Of a DNA stretch of 64,000 nucleotides, positions 23,401 to 34,100 are shown in pieces. How positions within the stretch are numbered: the stretch's first letter is position 1; each line of letters begins with the position of its first letter. Position numbers and translations under genes: made by a program. Origin of the DNA: Apostichopus japonicus (Eukaryota; Echinodermata; Holothuroidea; Aspidochirotida; Stichopodidae); the NCBI RefSeq assembly GCF_037975245.1, contig NC_092565.1, forward strand, positions 23,991,999 through 24,055,998. The letters are read 5' to 3'. The notes beneath the pieces were generated by a model, which made no database searches, was not told the origin of the DNA, and saw only the letters and a list, made by a program, of their open reading frames with translations.

Positions 23401-26400
23401 TAAAGGGATAGTTTGTTGATTTGGAGCCATTGTAAGTTGATCAACTCATTTCCATTCTTTCCTTGACTCTTTAATTTGTTCCTATGACTCTATTTTGTTG
23501 TTGTTGACATGATTCATCTCTACTCTCTCTCTTTGAAGGGTCACATGGAGAGCTTTACTGATGACATACTAGGACCTCTTCTGGAAGGTGTCCAAGTGAA
23601 GACAGATGAAGAACGTATCAGAGAGGTAAAATACTCAGCAATATTGAAAATGATTTAGCAGCAACTGGTGTCAAAGCAGTGATCTGGTCACTTCTGTTCT
23701 ACAAGCATCAGCCCAATTTGTCCAATATCAGAGAACATTGATAAGGAAAGAAATAATCACTTTTACAAATCAGTCTTCTCTCAATCGACTGCTCCATTCG
23801 TGAGATGCAATATACGGAACTTCATTCTTTCATGAAAAAATGTTTCACGGAACATAAATATGAAAAGCAGTGGCTCAATTTGCCAATTTCATAGCTGTGC
23901 TCCATTCCTGAGGAGGAACAATAAATGGATCAAAATTCTTTCATAACATATAATGTCACAGGCAACATAAAATGAAATGTTGTGTTTCAATTTAACCACT
24001 TTGTTGCTTGCTTCATTTTTCTAATAAAGAAAAAACATGAAATTTTTAGTCTTTCTTAAAAGTTAAGTGAACAATATAATCTGTCATGGGATTTGGGTAA
24101 TTTTGTCCATGGAGGTTTTTCTCTAGTTGAGGAACCTTTGTTGCCTGTGTGAGAGTATGCAGGAAGCTGAGATACGGTCAGACTGTTCAAAATGACAGCA
24201 ATACTTTGACAACTCTTATGAACAAATGAAAACAAGTAATATGATTAGAATTATTACTCAATATGTACACTCATGGCTTTGTGGTTTACTGAAACAAAAA
24301 ATGTTCAAATTTTTAGTTGTGGCTTGCATAGTAATAGTTTACATAAGCAAATACTGCCTAATAAGGGCATACAGTATAATTGATAAGATTCTTGAAATTT
24401 TATTTCACTTTTATTTGTGACTTCTGTTAAGTAATAGTTGTTAATACTGCCTAATAATGGCGTGTATAATAGATAAGTATCATGTAATTATATTTCACTG
24501 TTATTTATGGTTGTTAATACTGCCTAATAATGGTGTGTATTATAGATAAGTATCTTGAAATTTATTTTCACTTTTATTTATGGCTTCTGTTAAGTAATAG
24601 TTGTTAATACTGCCTAATAATGGCACGTATAATATATATGTATCTTGTAATTACTCCCACAACTACAGACAACAGGGCCAGATCACAAAGTGGAACCTAA
24701 AGACTTCAGAGATGTAGACTGGTTGTTTCCAGAGAGCACCAAAAACTTTGAGCGTCTTCCTCTGCAGTATAGGGTAATTAATTAATTAATTAATCAATAT
24801 TTTTATTGAGTAATTAGTACCTAGTGCTTCCAAGAGGTACAAAGTCTTAACAAGGTGTTTAATGGAATAATGAAGAGGTTTACTGAGAGACAATAATTAT
24901 TTGCATTGTTTCTGAAAGCTTTAATAGAAATAGATGCCAGGCACTGCATGTGTAGAGTTATTTTATTGAGGAATTGAAATTTAGGGCTTTGCAGCTGTTG
25001 CTGTGAATGTAGTCTCATAAAATATCTATTTAACACTTGATAGTTGCAACGAGCAGATAAGTGCCGTCAATGACATCATGCTTGCATGTTTTGACATCCA
25101 AAGAAAGAAATAACTCTCAAAAGGGCTAATTAATTGATTCAGAATGAAGGTTGCATCCAGTTTTAACTCTCCTGTTTTCAGTTCATTATTTTAAGTCATT
25201 ACTCCTTTTTTTAAGTAAACTTGATCAACTTGTAATTGTGTACTTTTCTTTATCTTTTTGGCAACATTTTGACAGGGCTACTGTGGTTGGTCCTTAGTGA
25301 AATATGACCGAGTACTATACCCTGGGAACCCTTCCATCGGAGTTCTTCGATACCAAGATCGTTACTACGTCTTTTCATCAAAGGAAGCAGCGTACGATTT
25401 TGCGAGCGACCCAGAAGCGTGAGTGAAGTATTTCTTTGGTACATTTTTCGAGATATGAGTCTCCTGTAGTTTTATGCTGCAGATAGCTTCTGTGGGGATA
25501 GTCAATTGCAAGTTTTACTACAAGAAAACATCATTTTAGTGAATTTGATAGCAATATCTATTACTTAATTCAAATGGACAGATATTTTGATGCATAAGCT
25601 GCATTGTTTTAGGTCGTGAGACTGAATTGGTGCATGAAAGTGCATTTCAATTTCATATGACCTCCATACATTAGTGCAGAGAATTGGGTTGAAAATAGTG
25701 TGAATAGAGGGGAGGGTAGAAGTGGGGGGGGGGGCAGTAGGGAGGAAGATGGCAGGATTGGTAGTCTCATGGCTCACTTGCCTATAATTTACTTTTTCTA
25801 TATCAAGTATCTGTTGTGTCTTTTCTTATAAAGGTACATTATGCAGGTGGCAGAATGTGCAAAGCGATCTCCAGAATTGATTCAACTTCTTGAACTCCAC
25901 TCACAGTTTGCAACCATAACACCCTACACACAGGTTAGTTTGCCCTGTAAGGTATATTTATGAAAATTATCTGTGGTTAATATCAGACAACCTCTATAGT
26001 ATATATGGGGAAAAAGGCAGAAGGTTGTGGGAGTGGGTATTAAGGTTTACAAGTATCCCTACGGGTCAATTTCTTAGTTAACAAAGGCCATCATTCAAGT
26101 ATTTATACAAGGCCTGGAATTCTGACTTGAGTACAACAGCATGGATTTGAGTACAAGAAGAATACCACTTGAGTGCAAGTAAGAGTACAAGCTTCTAAGC
26201 ATGAGTACAGAAACTTGGCATTACATTTGTGTTTGTACTATATCCATATTTGAGTATTGTATATTTGAGTATTGTATATTTGAGTATTGTGTATTTGAGT
26301 ATTGTATATTTGAGTATTGTGTATTTGAGTATTGTATATTTGAGTATTGTATATTTGAGTATTGTGTATTTGAGTATTGCATATTTGAGTATTGTATATT

Positions 26401-28802
26401 TGAGTATTGTATATTTGAGTATTGTATATGTGAGTATTGTATATTTGAGTATTGTGCATTTGAGTATTGCATATTTGAGTATTGTATATTTGATTAGTTT
26501 ATTTGAGTATTGTATATTTGAGTATTGCATATCTGAGTATTGTATATTTGAGTATTGTGCATTTGAGTATTGTATATTTGAGTATTGCATATTTGAGTAT
26601 TGTGTATTTGAGTATTGTGTATTTGAGTATTGTATATTTGAGTATTGTATATTTGAGTATTGTATATGTGAGTATTGTATATTTGAGTATTGTTTATTTT
26701 AATATTGTATATTTGAGTATTGTATACATATTTGAGTATTGCATATTAAGTATTTTATTGTGTATTTTATTGGTTGCATTCTAGGGTAAAGAGCAAGGTC
26801 AGATGATTGAGAAGCCAGTTACCAAGTGTGATATGGGGGTACAGACAGAGGTACACCCCATGGAGTCCAATATCGTCAAGTCCTACGAATGGAATGAATG
26901 GGAATTACGCAGAAAGGCCATCAAACTGGTAAGGATTTTTCAAATTAAACAGTGTGATTGAAGTGTGGCTGTTTTGTTGGTGAATGATTAAGGTCAATGT
27001 TTTCAGGCACAACTAGTTGCTGTTATAGGGTATGAATTAAATTGTATTATACCGGTGCTGTGGCCAAATGAATAAAAGCGGTGGCATTTGAAACAATGAG
27101 GGTTAGCAATCGTGAGGTTTGGGGTTCGATCCCCAGCCGGTCGTAATAAGGTGGGTTATTCATCCAAGAGCAATCTACAGGTTTCCCATCTAAAATGACT
27201 TTCTGCATTGAAAAGGTTCCAAATTTGACTCAAAATGTTGAATCTGAATGTGTAATCCATAAGCCCTTGCAGGCTCCTCCCACATTAGTGGTCACTGCAG
27301 CATCTTAAACATAACTGCCTGATTAGTATTAAAGTATAGGCTGTTTTGTTGTTCACTGAAATGGGTAGTTCTTTATTTTTATTGTAATCATCAGTAGTTA
27401 TTGGTAAATTATTGTATAATTGTCGTCCATGTAGATTGCAGGAGTATGTTTTCAATCAGCAATAAATATTTTTTTTGTCAATGTTATGGGGTCATGTTTA
27501 ACAGTGTGTTAAAGTCTGTGTTGACGATGTTGGGTGATTAATTCAGCAAAACTATGAGTCAACATTGCTGTCATTTTAAGGTTTCCTCCTGGCCTGCTGA
27601 TTTTAAATTTGATAAAAAGCACTTCACACCTTTTTTGCAATTTTATCCTCACCAGGCAAACCTTCGCAACAAAGTTACCCACTCAGCCCAGACTAACTTG
27701 AGCAACCTGAGGAGAGATAATGTTACCCAGGTTTATTTACCAAAGTAAGAAATTTTTCCTCAAATATTCCAAATTCTTCTATGCATTTGGCTATCTTTCA
27801 TCTCTAATGTTATTGTCAAAATTCCCCATACCCCCCCCCCAATTTCATTCATGTACAAAGTGCAGTGGTCACTCCAAAAGGAGAAATTTACCTTACTAGT
27901 AAATGACAACAACTCTACTGATAAGGGTTACCATGTTATATCTGAGGAATCCAACTCTAACCTGATAAGGGTTAACATGTTATATCTGAAGAATCCAACT
28001 CTACCCTGATATTGGTTACCATTGTTATATCTGAAGAATCCAACTCTACCCTGATAAGGGTTACCATATTATATCTGAAGAATCCAACTCTACCCTGATA
28101 AGGGTTACCATGTTATATCTGAAGAATCCAACTCTACCCTGATAAGGGTTAACATATGTTATATCTGAAGAATCCAACTCTACCCTGATAAGGGTTACCA
28201 TGTTATATCTGAAGAATCCAACTCTACCCTGATAAGGGTTACCATATGTTATATCTGAAGAATCCAACTCTACCCTGATAAGGGTTAGCATGTTATATCT
28301 GAAGAATCCAACTCTACCCTGATAAGGGTTACCATATGTTATATCTGAAGAATCCAACCCTACCCTGAAAAGGGTTACCATGTTATATCTGAAGAATCCA
28401 GAACAAGTTATCATGGCTGAGAAAGGAGTCTAAGTTGCTGGGTGCTCTCTCGCTTTTGGGGAAACATAAATTGGTCTGAATGGGGGTGGCTAAAATCCAA
28501 CTCAAGGAAATTGCAATCGACCAAGCAAGACTGACGGGCTGTTACAATGCTACTTCTGACAATCTGTCTTTCAGTGTAATATTTTTTATGTATCCATGCA
28601 TACAGCATGCTAATTATTGACTTGTAACTCCTAAAACATGATTCTTTTATACTTTTTCAGGGAGGTTGGCAGTCAGACCAAACAAGATGGAGCCAGTAAT
28701 GTTCCCAAACCGCAGGTTTTCTTAGCTGGATTGAGAGGAGGAAACACCAAGACAACTGTGATGACCAAAATGGACCTGACATTAGACGTCGACCAAACTT
28801 AA
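17467..28802 (+). CDS. CFAP206: Cilia- and flagella-associated protein 206
   Basis: Fifteen coding exons, all phase-checked, give 623 aa, close to the length of vertebrate CFAP206. They are 17467-17658, 18684-18774, 19394-19582, 20164-20322, 20869-20961, 21565-21677, 22264-22383, 22855-22959, 23539-23625, 24669-24773, 25276-25418, 25834-25933, 26785-26928, 27656-27744 and 28661-28802. Recognised family blocks run from the N-terminal 'AQAESVIKNIIREIAQE' through 'DTIKMQVYFDMNYT', 'LLRSGLGSPTDI', 'TGIRLFNKECGKGGEGIDDL' and 'RSYEWNEWELRRKAIKLA'-type sequence to the C-terminal 'QVFLAGLRGG'. In Tetrahymena the orthologue docks radial spoke 2 and dynein c on axonemal doublets. The start follows the family ('M-x-x-x-QAESVI'); an ATG seven codons upstream is in frame but lies before a likely acceptor. 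Introns 12 and 14 hold large minisatellites, while the coding exons are intact. Confidence 0.97.
20515..20650 (-). mobile_element. tRNA-derived SINE in CFAP206 intron 4
   Basis: On the minus strand the sequence has an A-box-like 'TAAGCAACCGGGCC' close to the head. It also has a good B-box, 'AGGTTCGAAGCC' (20593-20605). The spacing is that of an RNA polymerase III tRNA-type promoter. The body and tail are unclear. The adjacent 'ccacatataaagggtgagg' is directly repeated once at 20649-20688. Confidence 0.6.
21772..21908. repeat. GATA-rich simple repeat
   Basis: Irregular 'agataa' and 'aaaagataa' units fill this part of CFAP206 intron 6. No further function is evident. Confidence 0.7.
24330..24655 (+). 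repeat. Four-copy degenerate tandem repeat before CFAP206 exon 10
   Basis: Units carry 'aatactgcctaataa', 'tataatagataagtat' and 'tatttcacttttattt'. They are present about four times with internal deletions, at periods near 75-105 bp. The last copy ends about 15 bases before the acceptor of exon 10 (exon starts 24669). The branch-point region may therefore lie in the repeat. Confidence 0.7.
26237..26755. repeat. 15-bp minisatellite (TTGAGTATTGTATAT)n in CFAP206 intron 12
   Basis: More than 30 near-perfect copies of a 15-base unit form the array. Because 15 is divisible by 3, it gives long open frames on both strands (such as repeating 'IVYLS' and 'FEYCI'). These are artefacts. The array is preceded by degenerate 'ttgagtacaa' units near 26125-26210 that look like the seed. 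It ends about 30 bases before exon 13. Confidence 0.95.
27050..27310 (+). mobile_element. tRNA-derived SINE in CFAP206 intron 13
   Basis: The head resembles a type II (Ser/Leu-like) tRNA, starting 'ccggtgctgtggccaaatg' and containing the perfect B-box GGTTCGATCCC at 27123-27133. It is followed by a non-tRNA body. The head lacks an intact anticodon-arm fold by eye, and the gene-internal position favours a SINE over a functional tRNA gene. Confidence 0.65.
27918..28397. repeat. 44-46-bp minisatellite, ~11 copies, in CFAP206 intron 14
   Basis: The unit contains 'aatccaactctaccctgata' and 'agggttaccatgttatatct'. Some copies are two bases longer ('accatatgtt'). Edge copies are more divergent than central ones. 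It lies wholly inside the intron. Confidence 0.93.
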
Positions 28803-28868
28803 TACTCTAGAAGGGTGCTGGGAAACACTTCAAAGTTTAACCAAAAACATCACCTTGAATGTAGAAAT

Positions 28869-28874
28869 AATAAA
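28869..28874 (+). terminator. CFAP206 poly(A) signal
   Basis: The hexamer AATAAA lies 67 bases after the CFAP206 stop codon. It is the first canonical signal downstream. Confidence 0.5.
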
Positions 28875-28879
28875 AAGTT

Positions 28880-31151
28880 GTTGATTCTTTACAACAGTTT
28901 GAAAAATGTAATGGATATTTTTGTGTATATGTATATAATTTCTCCATCTGCTGTGTCTCCTTTTAATGCCATAGATGTCTCTTTGAACCTTTTAGGGCCT
29001 CAAATTCTCAATTTCTAGTGCTTTCATCTAGGAACTAATTAATTTTAATTTTGCAAGGTTTTGTTTGGAATAAGTCTTAGAATTTTTATTAATTATATTT
29101 TTGAGATGTCAATTTCCAGAGATCAAAGTGTTCTTTTCCTAACAATCCCTTCCATAGGAATGTTCTTTTTCATCCAATCCTTTGATAGCATTATCAGACT
29201 CATATCCAAGTTAAATTTTGTGTGGAATTCTATCACAATACCACCACACCAGACTGTTAAAGGAAAGCTGCAATTCAATGTGATACGTGAGTCCCTCAAA
29301 ATCACATCTGGACTGATGGAATAAGGAATAGATTTGAATAGTGCAATGAAAGGAAACAGTTAATTGATGGAACACAAAATACTGAATAGTTAAAAAAGGA
29401 AATTGTGAGGAAGACAACTTTTTTGTTTCTTGATCTCTTAGTTAGATTCAGTGTAACCTAAATATGTGTGAACATTACATTTGTATGGAGACCCACTATA
29501 AGTAATGTAATATATTACTTGCAGTTACATGGCATACTGATTGTTATACCCATTTAATTTGCATATTTCACTCACCAGAATTTAATTTGATATTTCACTC
29601 ACCAGAATTTCATCAATAAATGAAGTAAGCAGAAAAGAACTACTTTCAGATATGGTGTAATATTTTATTTGTATGTTGGGAGACAGGTTGACAAATTACA
29701 ATCATTTTATTTGCTCATAGTGTACAAAGTAATTATCAGATCTGATTTGATTTGATGGACAATTTATAGCAATAGGAAACCCTCAAGATTCTCAGTGAAC
29801 TTGTGTGTTACAAGGTAACTAGAATAAAACAATGTAAGAAAGAGAGTTTCCAGTGGTTGCTCCAAATTAATTTCTGTTCTTTGAATCATAGCAAAATTGT
29901 GTCCAAGGAATGACAATTCAACAGAAAACATTCCCTAACAATACATTAGGCGTCTTAAAGAGTTGAAACAAACTTCACTTCTCCGCTTCAAAATACAGAC
30001 CTTTTGTGTTTAATTGGAAAGTCATGACAAGTTACATGTCTCAATACCTGTATCATTGACCAATCCAATAGTTACAATTCCATGATCAACAACTTTGAAA
30101 AACCAAAAGATTATAAAATAACCTGTTGAAAAAAAGACTAGGAAACTGATAATTTCACTTGTAGTGATTTTCCTGCACATAGAATGACCAAGTTATAGCT
30201 TTGGATTTTATCAATTTGTTATATAATTGTATAAGCACTTGAGGATGGAGGGGTTCTCCATACAGGAAATATGTTGCTATGTATGATACATATATGTGGG
30301 TGTCCAAACCACTTTTCTGGTCCATCAACGTGGGTAGATCACTAGATCACTCACCCTACCATTAAAAGCAGTCATTAAATGCTGTCATTAAAAGCAGTCA
30401 AATCCAGCCATCATGATTAATCAATATCATAAAGATACATATGCTGAACAATTCCCAATATAGCAAACAAAAGTATGGTTTCATTTGAGACATTTCCTTT
30501 CTTCCTTCATATTATTTACCACAAATGGCATTACAGAGTATCTAGAGTATATCATGTATCTTCTTTATTCATTAATTTGATCATTTCCTTGAGTAAGGTG
30601 GCTTTTGAAAAGGACATTGCTGAAATGAAAGTTTTAACACTACCATACAATGGCAATATAGTCAGAAACAATCATACTACTTAAATTAACACCATCAAAA
30701 TATGAAACAAACAAAAACCAACGGGAAAACTAAGGAATTTCACATCATCATTGCAGTGTGACATCACAAACTGACAAAAACTAGTATCTCCCTTACAAAA
30801 CATTTGAAATATGCACCTACACCTGTATTTCATATTTGAAACCAAAGTTGTGAAAACGAAACAGCAAGACATTAAACTTCTAGAAGACTTGATATTCACT
30901 AGTCATTGCATTCTTCAGTTTTCAAGTATTCTTGGCCATATTCAATCCATCATATGGGCCTCGATTCTCCCATCTGCAATGTCAGGGCCCAGGTCAGACC
31001 TTACTGAGCCTTGAGTCATTAGCCAGAGGACACTCAGGTGCATGATGTTCATCTTTCTCCAGTGTGGTGCAAGTTGCCTACTCTTGGCAGCTTAGATGGA
31101 ATGGCAATCTGTTGCTGTGAGTAAACAGCTTGTCTTCATTTTGACATCCCT
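28880..31151. other. Intergenic between convergent CFAP206 and RNPC3, plus RNPC3 3' UTR
   Basis: No coding family was recognised. The two genes end facing each other. The RNPC3 3' UTR must begin at 31151 and run leftwards; its end could not be fixed. Confidence 0.4.
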
Positions 31152-34100
31152 TCAGCTCTTTTTTACTTTAGTTTCTTCCTGAACTGGTTTGGGCTTTGCA
31201 GACCTAGCAAACACCTGTGGATGAGGTCATATAAACACAGAAGCTAATACATAGGTCTGTCACACAAACAGCATATGATATGAAAAGAACTAGTCTCTCA
31301 AAGTACCCTTCACCATCACATACATGACAATTATTATTAAACACAATGTCACTGTGTAATGTCCTCTGACAGTATTTAAGGCCAAACTACTTTGTTAAGT
31401 CTTTATAAGACTTTATAGGAGACTTCCTTTCCCATTGTATACAATTGGCGATAAAACAAATAAATAAATTTAACAAAGCACACACACGCACAAATAACCA
31501 TATGTACTAAGCAGATCTTATTAAATTAAATTCTATAAAGAAACCCGGCAAAAGCAATTTGCTGGTTAAATCAGCTGATAATTTACAGGTGCTGTTGAGT
31601 AAGGGTGTCTTATCCTTCACTATATAATTGACTAATGTCACATCATGTTATAACTATTTGGAGATGAATATATCCCAGTGAGTTATGTGGGAAGCCCGAC
31701 TCAATTTCATGTTCTTAGTTCCCAGCATAGATTTGTTTGAAGCCTCCAAATACCACCAACTTGGCAATAAGAAATGGTCCTCAAACACATGACTCGTTAT
31801 CAACTAGCTACTCATTATCTTTCAATCATGTTTATTTAAGTTACAGATATATTGTTTCGTCGTATTTAATATTAGCCCGATGTCTTACCACAACTAAAGG
31901 CTTGCCATGTAGTAGGTAGCCGTTTGTTTCTTTCACTGCTTTCTTGGCTGAGTAGTCGCTGGGAAGTCCTACGAAAGCTTGGCCCTTCATACGACCCTGC
32001 TTCATCAGCTGTATGGAGAACCTTTCAGAGGAGGAGGAGGAGGAGGAGGAGGAGGAGGAGGAGAGAAATACAAACACTGATGATGTAACCGTAGGCTGAG
32101 GCATTCCTACACGTATAGATACAAGATGATGGTTGGGTTAATTTATTGGATTTAGTTATGATTTGTAACCGTAGGCTGAGGCATTCCTACACGTATAGAT
32201 ACAAGATGATGGTTGGGTTAATTTATTGGATTTAGTTATGATTTGTAACCGTAGGCTGAGGCATTCCTACACGTATAGATACAAGATGATGGTTGGGTTA
32301 ATTTATTGGATTTAGTTATGATTTGTAACCGTAGGCTGAGGCATTCCTACACGTATAGATACAAGATGATGGTTGGTTTAATTTATTGGATTTAGTTATG
32401 ATTTGTAACTGTAGGCTGAGGCATTCCTACACGTATAGATACAAGATGATGGTTGGGTTAATTTATTGGATTTAGTTATGATTTGTAACCGTAGGCTGAG
32501 GCATTCCTACACGTATAGATACAAGATGATGGTTGGATTAATTTATTGGATTTAGTTATGATTTCAGATATTATCATCTTTAATCAAGTCTTAAGCTTAA
32601 AGGATTGGTTCAGTTGTCATACATGTTTGTGTTATATGAAAGAGGACAATAAAACAAACACAATACTGTTCAAATATCAGATTGTGTAGAAACTGCTGAA
32701 ATCTGACTAGCTGTGATGTCACATCCTCACATTCCTGAAAAGTCTTTCTTTTTTCTCTAAATATTTTGTGAGATTTCATGACTTTCAACCAAAAGATATG
32801 TCAGGAGATCTCATATTTGTCAAAGGAAGTATTTGAGATTAAACATCTGACGAATTTTTTATTATATTATTTTCAAATGTGTTAAAAAATGTAAATAATT
32901 TTTAAAGAAAAATATTCACAAATGTTAAGGAAGTGAGGATGTGACATCACACCCTCACAGTTAGTCTTTCTACACTTGTCGTTTTCAAAGAAATTTTGAT
33001 ATCTTCAAAGTGGCATATCTCCTTAACAGAGCATGCTATCATGGTAGTTTCTTCACTGTTCTTTTTGTGCTCTTTCATACAAAATAGACATGTCAAACAC
33101 CTGAACCAATCCTTTAAGCTGCTTTATAAACCAAGAACACATATAGAGAACTAAGATGAATAGAATAACTTCACATATGGACTATTTCATTTGGTAAAAC
33201 TCAATTAAAATACTATTAAATTTCATGATGCACGCAGTGTAGGCTGTTTCAGCAACCTCATGCATCAGGATTCAAAAAGTGGACTTGGAGGCCAATTCCC
33301 TCCCCCCCCCCTCCCCACCCACTAATTTTGGTAGAGTAATGAACCGTTACATACAGGATGTAGGCGGATCAAATGTTTAACGAAAGAGGGGTGTGGCTGT
33401 GTGGTCGTCGAATGCGACTCCCATGTAGGGGGATCTGGGTGTCCTCTACCAGAAAGAAATTCAAAGTTAAGACATCAAATGATGCATTCTCATAATGAGA
33501 CTATAATTAGCTTTATAATTAATTCTAAAGGCAAAGTTGTCCTAATACGTACTTTTGAACTTTGAATAATAATGTATCCCTCTGACTGTATGTTTCTCCC
33601 CACGACTGATGATGGTGGGTCCATGCCTCTCCCCCTCTGCCACCCCTTTGTGCAAACCACTGGCACCCTCACTAATGTGTGATAACCAGTTTGCTGAAGC
33701 ATCTCCAAATATGATACTACTTCTAATGCAAGTTGTCCTACATCAGCACTTACAAATCTTGATCTAAGGCTGACGTCCAATCTACGTATCTCTGGTAGAC
33801 ATATTTAACACTCACATATCTTTATCTAAAGCTGACGTCCAATCTACGTATCTACCGTAGACATATTTCAGGTCTTTCTCCTCTACTTGTTTGGATAAAT
33901 TCTTGATGTAAAGTCTCGTGTTGGGTTCACCGGGGTTGTATCGCTTGAAAACTGACATGTTCTTCATTTCTGGAAAGAGAAGAAAAATGGGGAACAATTT
34001 GATGGGAGACACTTAGTCATTTCTACTGTCATCTATTTCACAAAGAGCTGAGGTATTTCAGAGAGCTGTGTGTATATCTCAAATACTTAATTGATGTAAA

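Noticed and set aside
26195-26784. Several 70-157-codon open frames on both strands
   Set aside because: All are frame readings of the 15-bp minisatellite in a CFAP206 intron; the peptides are simple repeats with no independent gene signal.
27052-27144. Functional tRNA gene
   Set aside because: A perfect B-box is present, but the rest does not fold as a clean tRNA by eye and a SINE-like body follows.
28061-28414. 117-codon minus-strand frame with repeated 'SSDITYGNPYQGRVGFFRYN' units
   Set aside because: Antisense reading of the 44-bp intronic minisatellite of CFAP206.
31841-32104. 87-codon minus-strand frame with a serine run
   Set aside because: The real RNPC3 exon 10 starts at 32021; the serine run is the (CTC)n pyrimidine tract of the intron read as codons.
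33380-33450. Another tRNA-like/SINE head ('gtgtggctgtgtggtcgtcg')
   Set aside because: No convincing B-box or length; left out of the annotation.
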